Below the pieces are notes generated by a model. It had not been told where the DNA came from, ran no database searches, and worked only from the letters and a program-made list of their open reading frames with translations. Positions 9,254 to 17,145 of a stretch of DNA of 64,000 nt are shown here, one piece after another (positions within the stretch are counted from its first letter, which is position 1; the number at the start of each line of letters is the position of its first letter). This stretch comes from Candidatus Rokuibacteriota bacterium (lineage in GTDB: Bacteria > Methylomirabilota > Methylomirabilia > Rokubacteriales > CSP1-6): NCBI GenBank assembly GCA_003221515.1, contig QHSI01000124.1:35807-99806 (forward strand), written 5' to 3'. A program made the translations under genes and the position numbers.

Positions 9254-10093
9254 CTAATCCTCGGCCTCGAGGTGGCGCACCCGCGCCGGCGGCGCGGCGC
9301 CCTCCTCGGGCACGACCCGCCGCGCGACCGTGATGAATCCGGTGTGGGCGACCATGCGGTGGAACGGCCGCACCGACTGGCCCTCGATATTCCACGGCCG
9401 GTAGAGCGTCTCGAACGTCTCGACCAGCGCCCACTGCCGCTCGCGCTGGAGCGCCTCGGCGATCTGCTGGGACTGGACGATCGTCGGCACGTAGCAGAGG
9501 AAGATCCCGCCGGGTCGGAGCACCGCCGCCACGAGGCTCGTGAGCCGCCACGGCTCCGGCAGATCGAGCAGGACGCGGTCGACCGGCTCTTCCTCGGGCA
9601 GGCCGTCCTCGACCGGACGGAGCCGCACGATGAGGTTCGCGACCTCGCCGAGGCGCATGTGGATGTTCGCCAGCGCGCGGCGCGCGAACTCGTCTCGCTG
9701 CTCATAGGTGATGACACGCCCATCGGGGCCGACGACGCGCAGGAGCGCCAGCGTCAGGGCGCCGGAGCCGGTGCCGGCCTCGAGCACGCGGCAGCCGGGA
9801 TAGATGTCCGCCCAGAACAGGATCATCGCCAGGTCCTTGGGATAGATGACCTGGGCGCCGCGCGGCATCTCGAGCACGTATTCGGCGAGCGAGGGCCGCA
9901 GCGCCAGATAGCGCAGGCCCATCGAGCTCCGCACCCAGCTGCCTTCCGGCTGGCCGATGATCGCGTCGTGCGGCACCCAGCCGCGGTCGGAGTGAAAGGT
10001 CTCCGACTTGCGGAGAAAGATCAGGTGGCGCTTGCCGCGCTGATCGATGAGCAGGACCTGCTCACCGTCTTGAAGCGGGAGCCCGTCGTTCAC
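9254..10093 (-). CDS. trmI: tRNA (adenine-58-N1) methyltransferase TrmI
   Basis: 279 aa from the GTG at 10093. TrmI makes m1A58 in the tRNA T-loop. The sequence shows the family's N-terminal beta domain (QVLLIDQRGKRHLIFL), the QVIYPKDLAMI block and the SAM motif VLEAGTGSGALTLAL. The later DRVLLDLPEPW motif carries the DxxEPW-type active-site region. The start overlaps the stop of the upstream MFS gene as GTGA, so translation is probably coupled. Confidence 0.92.
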   Translation of the reverse strand: MNDGLPLQDGEQVLLIDQRGKRHLIFLRKSETFHSDRGWVPHDAIIGQPEGSWVRSSMGLRYLALRPSLAEYVLEMPRGAQVIYPKDLAMILFWADIYPGCRVLEAGTGSGALTLALLRVVGPDGRVITYEQRDEFARRALANIHMRLGEVANLIVRLRPVEDGLPEEEPVDRVLLDLPEPWRLTSLVAAVLRPGGIFLCYVPTIVQSQQIAEALQRERQWALVETFETLYRPWNIEGQSVRPFHRMVAHTGFITVARRVVPEEGAAPPARVRHLEAED

Positions 10094-11310
10094 CGGTCGT
10101 CGTGAGCGCGCGGGGCCGGCAGGAACCGGCTCGCCACGAATGCCGCGAGCGGCGTGAACGCGGTGATCCAGAGGGCCGTGGGCAGGCCATAGCGGTCGGC
10201 GATCCATCCCAGCACCGTCACGCCGACGCCGCCGGCGCCGATCGCGAAGCCCACGATCAACCCGGAGGCCATACCCGCGCGGCGCGGGAGGTAGGCCTGC
10301 CCGAGGACGACCGACACCGTGAAGCTCGAGGTCAGGAGCGCGCCGAAGATCCCGAGGACCACGAACGCGAGGACGCCCTTCACCACGAGGAAGAGCGCGC
10401 CGAACGGCAGCGCCGCCAGCAGGGCCCACTGCGTGAACGCGCGCGGGCCCCAGCGGTCGGCGAGTGGTCCCGCGGCGACGGTCCCGAGCGCGCCAGCGCC
10501 GAGGAAGACGAACAGCAGCGGCCCGACGAGCCGCGGGTCGGCGCCGAGCACGTCGATGTAGTAGAAGGGCACGAACGTCGTGAACCCGAGGGTCGCCCAC
10601 GAGCGGATCGTGACCACGAGGATCAGCAGCGCCATCGCGCCCGGCATGTTCGCGCCCCGCGCCGCCGCGGCCGCGGCGGCCCGAGGCGCGGCCGACTCCG
10701 CGAACGAGGGCAGCACCGCGAGCAGCAGCGCCGAGACGATGAGCGTCGGTACCAGCAGCCCGAGGCTTCCGGCCAACCCCGCCGCGGTGACCAGCGCGGT
10801 GATGACCGGCGGGCCCAGCGCCACGCCGACGTTGCCGCCCAGCGAGAACCAGGAGAGCGCGGTGGCCTTGCGCTCACCCGCGACGCTGGTCGCGGTCTTG
10901 TAGCCCTCGGGGTGGTACGCGGCGACGCCGAACCCCATCAGGAGCACGAGCGCCACCAGCGTGCCGTATCCGGGCGCCAGCCCCATCAGCGCGAAGCCGG
11001 CGCCGGTCAGCAAGACCGACATCGGCAGCATCCAGCGCCGGGCGCTCTGGTCGGCGAAGTAGCCGAACACCGGCTGCACGAGCGACGAGGCAACGTTCGC
11101 GGCGAGCACGATCGTGGCGACGGCGGCGTACGACAGCTGGTGCGCCGCCTTCAAGAACGGCAACAGCGCCGGCAGCGAGCCCTGATTGAGATCGACAACG
11201 AAGTGGCCGAGCGCCAGGAGCGAGATCAGCTTCGCGTTCGCTCTGACGGGATCGGAGGTCGACGTAACGAGCGCCGGTGCCGTGTAAGCGGCCGGCTTTG
11301 AGTCCGCCAT
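10090..11310 (-). CDS. MFS transporter, fosmidomycin-resistance (Fsr) type
   Basis: 406 aa, twelve predicted membrane spans. Hallmarks of the Fsr branch are GHFVVDLNQGSLPALLPF in the first helix and GFGVAAYHPEGYKTATSVAG before the middle of the protein. Fsr-type carriers efflux drugs or small metabolites; the native substrate is not known. A long Ala-rich cytoplasmic loop separates the two halves. Start ATG at 11310. Confidence 0.85.
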   Translation of the reverse strand: MADSKPAAYTAPALVTSTSDPVRANAKLISLLALGHFVVDLNQGSLPALLPFLKAAHQLSYAAVATIVLAANVASSLVQPVFGYFADQSARRWMLPMSVLLTGAGFALMGLAPGYGTLVALVLLMGFGVAAYHPEGYKTATSVAGERKATALSWFSLGGNVGVALGPPVITALVTAAGLAGSLGLLVPTLIVSALLLAVLPSFAESAAPRAAAAAAARGANMPGAMALLILVVTIRSWATLGFTTFVPFYYIDVLGADPRLVGPLLFVFLGAGALGTVAAGPLADRWGPRAFTQWALLAALPFGALFLVVKGVLAFVVLGIFGALLTSSFTVSVVLGQAYLPRRAGMASGLIVGFAIGAGGVGVTVLGWIADRYGLPTALWITAFTPLAAFVASRFLPAPRAHDDR

Positions 11311-11320
11311 AACGCCACAA

Positions 11321-11329
11321 TGTTACACT
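11321..11329 (+). promoter_or_regulatory. Extended -10 element (TGTTACACT)
   Basis: TG, one base, then TACACT (11324-11329) forms an extended -10 box eight bases before an ATG at 11338. No good -35 box is seen. It would drive a leaderless message for the 36-codon frame and the deaminase. Confidence 0.35.
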
Positions 11330-11337
11330 ACTCCGCG

Positions 11338-11448
11338 ATGCACGCAGCGCTCCCGCGCGCGACGATCCGCGCGTTCGGCCACGTCGCGCCCCGCGCGCGC
11401 GATCTCGACGTCCAGGACGCCGCACCGCGCGTCGCGACGCCCCGGTAG
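11338..11448 (+). CDS. Possible 36-codon leader ORF upstream of the deaminase
   Basis: ATG at 11338 runs 36 codons to a TAG whose last G is the first base of the deaminase GTG (TAGTG). No homologue is recognised and the peptide is Ala/Arg-rich, so it may only be a leader that couples translation. The extended -10 box eight bases upstream supports initiation here. Confidence 0.25.
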   Translation: MHAALPRATIRAFGHVAPRARDLDVQDAAPRVATPR

Positions 11449-12047
11449 TGGAGGCCTCGGGACCTCAGCTGGTCATCGACGTGCCCGCGTGGGTCGACGC
11501 GGTGACCGCGGCCGGCGCGAGCTATGCCACCGACGAGCAGAAGATGGCGCTCGCCATCCGCCTCGCGCGCGAGAACGTCCATCGGGGGGCCGGCGGGCCG
11601 TTCGGCGCCGCCGTGTTCGAGATCGGGTCCGGCCGCATCGTCGCGGCCGGCGTCAACAGTGTCGTCCGTCGCCAGAACTCCGTCCTGCACGCCGAGATCG
11701 TGGCGCTGATGCTCGCCCAGCAGCGCGTCGGATCGTTCACGCTCCGAGCGCCCGGGCAGCCGGCGCACGAGCTGGTCACCAGCTGCGAGCCGTGCGCGAT
11801 GTGCCTGGGCGCGACGCTGTGGAGCGGGGTGAGCCGACTGGTGATCGCCGCGACGCGTGAGGACGCGATGGCGGTGGGCTTCGAGGAGGGCCCGGTGTTC
11901 CCCGAGTCGTACGCGTACATCGCCGAGCGAGGCGTCACCACGGTGTGGGGCGTGGGCCGGGAAGAGGCGGCGAGCCTCTTGCGCGGGTATCGCGACGGCG
12001 GCGGCGCGATCTACAACGCCGTCCCGCCGCCGGGCCGAGCGGGCTAG
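11448..12047 (+). CDS. Nucleoside/nucleobase deaminase (cytidine deaminase-like zinc fold)
   Basis: 199 aa from the GTG at 11448. Zinc ligands and the proton shuttle are visible as HAE (His81, Glu83) and CEPCAMC (Cys116, Cys119). GGPFGAAVFE precedes them, as in guanine deaminase and TadA relatives. The long C-terminal extension ending with a Tyr/Ile-rich helix is closer to guanine-deaminase-type enzymes than to tRNA deaminases. The substrate is unproven. It converges with the response regulator and overlaps it by four bases. Confidence 0.8.
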   Translation: MEASGPQLVIDVPAWVDAVTAAGASYATDEQKMALAIRLARENVHRGAGGPFGAAVFEIGSGRIVAAGVNSVVRRQNSVLHAEIVALMLAQQRVGSFTLRAPGQPAHELVTSCEPCAMCLGATLWSGVSRLVIAATREDAMAVGFEEGPVFPESYAYIAERGVTTVWGVGREEAASLLRGYRDGGGAIYNAVPPPGRAG

Positions 12048-12853
12048 CTGTCTCGGCTCGACTCGAGCCGCTTCATCGCGAGCGCCGTCTCGATCGCGCG
12101 CGAGAGGCTCGAGATCTCGAACGGCTTGGTGACGTAGTCGTGGGCCCCGAACGCGAGTGATCGCTTCAGCACGTCGATGTTGGCGCTGCCGCTGATCATG
12201 ATGACCTTGGTGTGGGGCGCGACGGCCACGATCGTCGGCAGCGCGCCGACACCGCTGAGCCCGGGCATGTAGACGTCGAGCAGCACCACGTCGGGCGCGT
12301 CGGCGATGACCGCGCGTACGGCCTCGGTGCCGTCGGCGGCGGTCTTCGTGACGTAGCCCAGCGACGTGAGCACGTCCTCGAGCATCTCGCGCACCTCGGG
12401 GTTGTCGTCCGCGACGAGGATGTGCCCGGTCGGCGCGAACGCCGGCTTGGCCGGTGCGGGCGCCGGGCGGCGCGGGGCCGGCGGCACCGGCGGGGCCGCG
12501 GCCAGCGCGGGCGCGGCCAGCGCGGCCACGAGCGCCGCGATGGCCACCGGCTTCGTGAACACGGCGGAAGCGCCCGACGCGGTCGCCTGGCGATGGAGCT
12601 CGGGATCGTCGGTCCCGGTCACCACCAGGACTCGGATGCCCGGGTTGAAGTCGTGGATGCGCTTGAGCGCTTCGACGCCCCCGAGGCGCGGCATCATGAG
12701 GTCGAGCACCACGGCGTCGGGACGGTCGCGCTTGACGTAGAGCAGGGCCTCGAGCCCGTTCGACGCCTCGAGCACGTCGAGGCCCTCCATGCGGAAGGCC
12801 TCGGCGAGCACGTCCCGGACCTCCGGGTCGTCGTCAACGATCAGCACGCGCAT
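12044..12853 (-). CDS. Double-receiver response regulator without output domain
   Basis: 269 aa with two CheY-like receiver domains joined by a Pro/Ala-rich linker (about 113-141). Domain 1 (1-112) has DDD at 7-9, phospho-acceptor Asp51 and TKP at 100-102. Domain 2 (143-265) has DD at 149-150, Asp193 and TKPFE. Both look phosphorylatable. No DNA-binding or enzymatic domain follows, and no histidine kinase is nearby, so it probably acts by protein contact or as a phosphate sink. AGGAGG lies about eight bases before the ATG. Confidence 0.88.
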   Translation of the reverse strand: MRVLIVDDDPEVRDVLAEAFRMEGLDVLEASNGLEALLYVKRDRPDAVVLDLMMPRLGGVEALKRIHDFNPGIRVLVVTGTDDPELHRQATASGASAVFTKPVAIAALVAALAAPALAAAPPVPPAPRRPAPAPAKPAFAPTGHILVADDNPEVREMLEDVLTSLGYVTKTAADGTEAVRAVIADAPDVVLLDVYMPGLSGVGALPTIVAVAPHTKVIMISGSANIDVLKRSLAFGAHDYVTKPFEISSLSRAIETALAMKRLESSRDS

Positions 12854-12872
12854 GAAAAACCCTCCTGGGGCG

Positions 12873-14045
12873 TTACACCCCGAACGCGTCGAGCCCGGTG
12901 ATATCGCGACCGATGATCAGGGTGTGGATGTCGTGCGTACCCTCATAGGTATTCACGGTCTCCAGATTCATCATATGGCGAATCACGGGGTGCTCGTCCA
13001 CGATTCCGGCGGCGCCCATGATGTCGCGGGCCAGGCGCGCGCTGTCGAGCGCCATCTGCACGTTGTTCATCTTCGCCATCGAGACCTGCTGCGGGCGGGC
13101 CTGGCCCTCGTCCTTGAGCCGGCCGAGCTGCAGGCAGAGGAGCTGGGCCTTGGTGATCTCGGTGATCATCCAGACCAGCTTCTGCTGGACGAGCTGGAAC
13201 GAGGCGATCGGCTTGGCGAACTGGATGCGCTGCTGGGCGTACTGCAAGGACCAGTCGTAGCACGCCATGGCAGCGCCCACCGCCCCCCAGGCGATCCCGT
13301 AGCGCGCCTGGTTGAGGCAGCCGAGCGGGCCGCGGAGCCCTTTGACGTTCGGGAACTTGTTCTCGAGCGGGATGCGGCAGTCCTGGAACGACAGCTCGGA
13401 CGTGATCGACGCGCGCATCGAGAACTTGCCAGGGATATCGATGGTGGAAAATCCTGGGGTTCCCCGCTCCACGAGGTAACCGTAAATCTCTCCATCGTCT
13501 TCCTTGGCCCACACCACCGCGACATCTGCGATCGAGCCATTCGTGATCCAGAGCTTGGTGCCGTTCAGCACGTAGGCGTCGCCCTGGCGACGGGCGCGCG
13601 TCTTCATCGCGCCCGGGTCGGAGCCGTGATCGGGCTCGGTGAGGCCGAAGCAGCCGATCTTGGTGCCGCGCGCCATCTCGGGGAGCCACTTCTCCTTCTG
13701 GGCGTCGGATCCGTAGGAGTAGATCGGGTGCATGACGAGCCCGCTCTGCACGGAGGCCGCCGAGCGCAGCCCGGAATCGCCTCGCTCGAGCTCCTGCATG
13801 ATCAGGCCGTAGGCCACGTTGTTGAGCCCGGCGCAGCCGTAGCCCTTGAGCGTTGCGCCGAAGACGCCGAGCTCGCCGAGCTTCGGGATCAGCGAAACCG
13901 GGAACGTGCCGGCGCGGTGGTGCTCGACGACCAGCGGCAGGAACTCGGCCTCGACCCAGTCGCGAACGGCGTCGCGGATCATCCGCTCTTCCTCGGACAG
14001 GAGGCGCTCGATGCCGTAGTAGTCGACGCCCCGGAACTTTTCCAT
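12873..14045 (-). CDS. gcdH: Glutaryl-CoA dehydrogenase
   Basis: 390 aa acyl-CoA dehydrogenase. The C-terminal block NTYEGTHDIHTLIIGRDITG is the glutaryl-CoA dehydrogenase signature and supplies the catalytic base Glu368. The FAD-binding segment CFGLTEPDHGSDPGAMKT is intact. The enzyme oxidises and decarboxylates glutaryl-CoA to crotonyl-CoA in lysine and aromatic breakdown. AAGGA sits seven bases before the ATG. The broken L-2-hydroxyglutarate oxidase at the window start belongs to a neighbouring glutarate route, though that link is only suggestive. Confidence 0.93.
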   Translation of the reverse strand: MEKFRGVDYYGIERLLSEEERMIRDAVRDWVEAEFLPLVVEHHRAGTFPVSLIPKLGELGVFGATLKGYGCAGLNNVAYGLIMQELERGDSGLRSAASVQSGLVMHPIYSYGSDAQKEKWLPEMARGTKIGCFGLTEPDHGSDPGAMKTRARRQGDAYVLNGTKLWITNGSIADVAVVWAKEDDGEIYGYLVERGTPGFSTIDIPGKFSMRASITSELSFQDCRIPLENKFPNVKGLRGPLGCLNQARYGIAWGAVGAAMACYDWSLQYAQQRIQFAKPIASFQLVQQKLVWMITEITKAQLLCLQLGRLKDEGQARPQQVSMAKMNNVQMALDSARLARDIMGAAGIVDEHPVIRHMMNLETVNTYEGTHDIHTLIIGRDITGLDAFGV

Positions 14046-14048
14046 GAC

Positions 14049-14555
14049 CTAGTCCTTCTGACGCAGCGCCGCCAGCGGCACGGACAGGAGCGCGCCCAGC
14101 GCCACCGCCAGCGTCCCCGCGTGAAAGAGATGAATCGGCACGTTCCAGTCCACGAACCGTCCGGCGACCTCGCGCGGGATCTCGCCCCCCGCGCGAACAA
14201 CCCTGGCCTCCAGCGCCCCGAAGCCCGACGCGTAGTGGACGGCGACCCAGAGCGCGCCGGCCAGTCCAGCCACCAGCGCCGCCGCCCGGTGGCGGCGCGC
14301 CGCGAGCGATACGATCAGGAACGCGCTGGTGCCGATCACCTGGAGGCCCGCGACCGCGTAGTAGCCGTCGAGCCCCGCGCGCCCGGCCGACGCGCGGAAC
14401 GCCGCGTAGGCCTGGCCCAGCGAGGGCGTCCCGGAGAGGAGCAGCCAGTCGATGAACCGCGCCAGGATCAGTGCGTGGCCCAGCATGAAGCCCGCGACGA
14501 TCCCGGTGAGGAGCGCCGCGCAGAACCAGATCGGCCAGTAGAGACGGTCGGTCAC
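14049..14555 (-). CDS. Predicted four-helix membrane protein, unknown function
   Basis: 168 aa from a GTG at 14555. Hydrophobic segments lie near residues 8-30, 62-85, 89-110 and 138-162, with a polar stretch (EARVVRAGGEIPREVAGRFVDWN) before the last. The spacing vaguely recalls DUF1772/anthrone-oxygenase-like membrane proteins, but I see no decisive motif. It sits five bases after the HD gene stop and three bases before the gcdH start, so it is probably co-transcribed. Confidence 0.6.
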   Translation of the reverse strand: MTDRLYWPIWFCAALLTGIVAGFMLGHALILARFIDWLLLSGTPSLGQAYAAFRASAGRAGLDGYYAVAGLQVIGTSAFLIVSLAARRHRAAALVAGLAGALWVAVHYASGFGALEARVVRAGGEIPREVAGRFVDWNVPIHLFHAGTLAVALGALLSVPLAALRQKD

Positions 14556-14560
14556 GTCGG

Positions 14561-15967
14561 TCAGACGTTGGTGACGATGGAGGGCGGCTCCTCACTCAGC
14601 GCCCGCTTCAGCGCCTGGGCCAGCTCGGCGTCGTGCTGGTGCGTCATCGCGAAGATCCGGCACTGCGCCACCTTCCCCGGCAGATACTTCAAGATCTCCG
14701 TCAGCGGCTCCTCGGACACGCGCCGCGAGGCGCTGTCGTAGACGTAGATCTGGCGGTCGCCCATCTTGAGCGGATTCAGCGGCCGCGGGTCCTGCAGCGC
14801 CATGTCGATCTCGAACGGCACATCGCGCAGCGCCGGCGGCAGGAACGTGCGCACGCGCCTCTTGACGGTGTCGACGTCGAGGAAGCCCTGGCCCTTGCGG
14901 GCCTCGAACTGGTCGAGCACTTCCTCGCTCGACATGCGCCACTTGAGCTTCCGATCGAGCACGCGGCGCCACTCGAGCCCGAGCGCCCGCTTCGCCGGAT
15001 CCTCGTCGTCGTGCCAGCGGCCCACGTCCTCGAGCAGCGTCCACTCGGTGAGATGCAGGTACGGGTGGAGCTCCTTGCGCAGGTCGAAGGGAAACGCGAT
15101 GCGCATCGTCTCCCGGAAGATCTCCTTGAGGTGCAGGTCGATCCCGCGTGTGGTCCGATGGTAGTAGACGTTCGTGTACATGTAGAAGCGCGCGTTCAGG
15201 AACATCGTGAACGCCTGCAGGCCGGCGCGGTCGAGGGTCAGGCCCTTCTCGGAAAAGAACGAGTAATAGATGATGCGGTCGATGTCGATGGGCCCGACCG
15301 CGACGCCGCACATGTAGGCGTCGCGCAGCACGTAGTCCATGTTGTCCGCGGTGTAGACGCCGGAGAGGAGCGGCTTCAGGTGCGGCAGCCAGCGCGGATG
15401 TGACTCGAGCGGCTGGGTGTAGGACTTCCCCATCAGGTAGCAAATCCACTCCGGGTCGATGGACTCGCCGGCCTCGAACGCGCCGCTCGGGCTGCGCCGG
15501 AGGCTTTTGAGCATGTCCGCCAGCTCCTCGCGGATGATCCGCTGGCCGACCAGCTCGTGGGTCAGCTCATAGTCGACCAGGAAGTTGTCGTCGAAGAAGT
15601 GGCCGAACGGCCCATGGCCGACGTCGTGGAGCAGGCCGGCCATGCGCAGCAGCTCCTCGATCAGCGCGGGCGACGGCGCGTCGGGGAAGATCACGCGGAG
15701 CGACGGGTAGAGCTGCTGGGCCAGGCGCCCCGCCAGGTGCATCGCACCGAGCGAGTGCTGAAATCGGCTGTGCTCGGCCGCCGGATAGACCCAGCGCGCC
15801 GACTGCAGCTGGGGCACGCGCCGCAGCCGCTGGACCCACGCGGTGTCGATCAGGTCCTGCTCGGTGGCCTCGCCGGCGAGGCCGCGGGGTCGCGTGTAGA
15901 GGATGTACTGATGGATGGGGTCGGCAATGAGGCCGCGCCCCTGGTACGGGTGTTCGGCGCCCTTCAT
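14561..15967 (-). CDS. HD-domain phosphohydrolase (dNTPase/YdhJ-like)
   Basis: 468 aa. The metal-binding HD core is visible as EHSRFQHSLGAMHLAGRL, GLLHDVGHGPFGHFFD and a later conserved YVLRDAYMCGV. The order and length match the bacterial HD superfamily related to SAMHD1 and dGTPases. The substrate may be a deoxynucleoside triphosphate or another nucleotide. No Shine-Dalgarno sequence precedes the ATG; instead a TAGACT box lies seven bases upstream, suggesting a leaderless message. Confidence 0.85.
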   Translation of the reverse strand: MKGAEHPYQGRGLIADPIHQYILYTRPRGLAGEATEQDLIDTAWVQRLRRVPQLQSARWVYPAAEHSRFQHSLGAMHLAGRLAQQLYPSLRVIFPDAPSPALIEELLRMAGLLHDVGHGPFGHFFDDNFLVDYELTHELVGQRIIREELADMLKSLRRSPSGAFEAGESIDPEWICYLMGKSYTQPLESHPRWLPHLKPLLSGVYTADNMDYVLRDAYMCGVAVGPIDIDRIIYYSFFSEKGLTLDRAGLQAFTMFLNARFYMYTNVYYHRTTRGIDLHLKEIFRETMRIAFPFDLRKELHPYLHLTEWTLLEDVGRWHDDEDPAKRALGLEWRRVLDRKLKWRMSSEEVLDQFEARKGQGFLDVDTVKRRVRTFLPPALRDVPFEIDMALQDPRPLNPLKMGDRQIYVYDSASRRVSEEPLTEILKYLPGKVAQCRIFAMTHQHDAELAQALKRALSEEPPSIVTNV

Positions 15968-15974
15968 GGGGGAG

Positions 15975-15980
15975 AGTCTA
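15975..15980 (-). promoter_or_regulatory. -10 box of the HD-domain gene
   Basis: TAGACT on the minus strand, seven bases before the ATG at 15967, in the same AGTTAGACTCTC context as the promoter at 1994. No convincing -35 box is present. Confidence 0.4.
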
Positions 15981-15994
15981 ACTCAGCGGCCTCG

Positions 15995-16058
15995 TTCATC
16001 GCCGCGCCTCGGCCGGCGGGGCCCCTGCCCCGCGACGCGGCCTGCGGCGCGCACTTCT
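15995..16058. repeat. GC-rich intergenic repeat, copy 1
   Basis: About 60 bp beginning TTCATCGCCGCGCCTCGGCC and ending GCGCGCACTTCT. It contains a perfect hairpin GCGGGGC-CCCT-GCCCCGC. It is followed directly by copy 2, and a third relative lies at 56484. Confidence 0.8.
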
Positions 16059-16059
16059 C

Positions 16060-16121
16060 TTCATAGCCGCGCCTCGGCCGGCGAGGCCCCTGCCCCGCGA
16101 CGGCCTGCGGCGCGCACTTCT
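16060..16121. repeat. GC-rich intergenic repeat, copy 2
   Basis: Near-identical tandem partner of copy 1, with a few differences: GCGAGGC in the hairpin arm and a CGCG deletion later. Its end runs into the stop codon of the HtrA-like gene. Confidence 0.8.
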
Positions 16122-17130
16122 ATCTCACCGGATAGAGCCGGTGGCGATCGACCGACGGCACGGCGATGATCTGCACCTTGTTGTCGCGCTGGACGGCGAG
16201 CTCGATGAGATCGCCGGCGCGCCGGGCCCAGAGCTGCTCGTAGAACTCCTCCTGCGAGGCGACGGCCACCCCGTTCACCCGCACGATCCGATCGCCCCGG
16301 CGGAAGCCGGCCCGCAGCGCGGGGCCGATCGGCGAGAGCTCGCTGACCACGACCCCCTCCGGCAGCGTGACGGTGTAGAGACCGAGCCACGGGCGCGGCG
16401 GCCGGCTGGCGATCCGACCGCTCGCGATCAGCTCGTCCTTCACCGGCACGAACCGCTCGACGGGGATCGCGAGGTTCGCGTGGGGCGCCTCGCCGAGCCG
16501 CAGCGAGATGATGCCCACGAGCTCTCCGAGCTCGTTCACCAGCGCGCTGCCGCCCCACTGCGGACTGGCCGGCGCCACGATGATCGCCCGGTCGAGCATG
16601 TACTCCCAGTAGGCGGAGAACCGCTGGACCGCCTGGACGGCGCCGGCCACCTGCACCAGACCGTTGTCCTCGTCGACGCCGACCGTGCCGGTCCGCGCGC
16701 CGGCGGCGATGGACTGCGAGTCACCGAGTGTCGCCGCCGGCCATGGCCCCTCGCCCTCGAGCTTGACGACGCCGAGGCCGGAGTCGAGGTCGAGGCCCAC
16801 GACCCGCGCCGCGATCGTGCGCCCGTCGCGCCCGCGCGCTTCGACGCCGACCGCGTCCAGCAGCAGGTAGCTCACGGTGAGCACGTAGCCGCGCGGGTCG
16901 AAGACGACGCCGCTCCCGAACCGCCGGCTGCCGAGGCGCGTGGAGGAGACCGCGTGCTCGTCGTTGCGCACGTGCAGGGCGACGATCGCGGGTTCCACGC
17001 GCTTGACGAACGACGGCAGCGCCGAGATCTCGTTGGGATTCATGCGCCGCTCCGGCGCGGACGGAGCGCCGAGCGTCAGCGCCGGGAGCAGGAGCACCGA
17101 CACCAGGATCGTGGATGCGACTCGCTTCAT
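16120..17130 (-). CDS. HtrA/DegP-like protein with PDZ domain and no catalytic triad (pseudoprotease)
   Basis: 336 aa from the ATG at 17130, chosen because GGAG lies six bases upstream. A signal peptide (STILVSVLLLPALTLGAP) leads to the periplasm. The trypsin-like fold is followed by a PDZ domain from about residue 240 (WLGLYTVTLPEGVVVSELSP, GDRIVRVNG). Aligned to the intact HtrA at 22310-23428, the catalytic His is Tyr88 (VLTVSYLL against VLTNAHVV), the Asp is Gly118, and the Ser is Trp192 (PQWGGSALVN against GNSGGPLVN). It is therefore probably a binding or scaffold protein. It lies downstream of rmlB on the same strand, 15 bases away. Confidence 0.85.
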   Translation of the reverse strand: MKRVASTILVSVLLLPALTLGAPSAPERRMNPNEISALPSFVKRVEPAIVALHVRNDEHAVSSTRLGSRRFGSGVVFDPRGYVLTVSYLLLDAVGVEARGRDGRTIAARVVGLDLDSGLGVVKLEGEGPWPAATLGDSQSIAAGARTGTVGVDEDNGLVQVAGAVQAVQRFSAYWEYMLDRAIIVAPASPQWGGSALVNELGELVGIISLRLGEAPHANLAIPVERFVPVKDELIASGRIASRPPRPWLGLYTVTLPEGVVVSELSPIGPALRAGFRRGDRIVRVNGVAVASQEEFYEQLWARRAGDLIELAVQRDNKVQIIAVPSVDRHRLYPVR

Positions 17131-17145
17131 GAGCTTCTCCAAGGG

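Noticed and set aside
7331..10105. Long plus-strand open frame opposite ppiD and trmI
   Set aside because: The opposite strand carries clearly conserved genes; this frame has no motif and a shadow-like composition.
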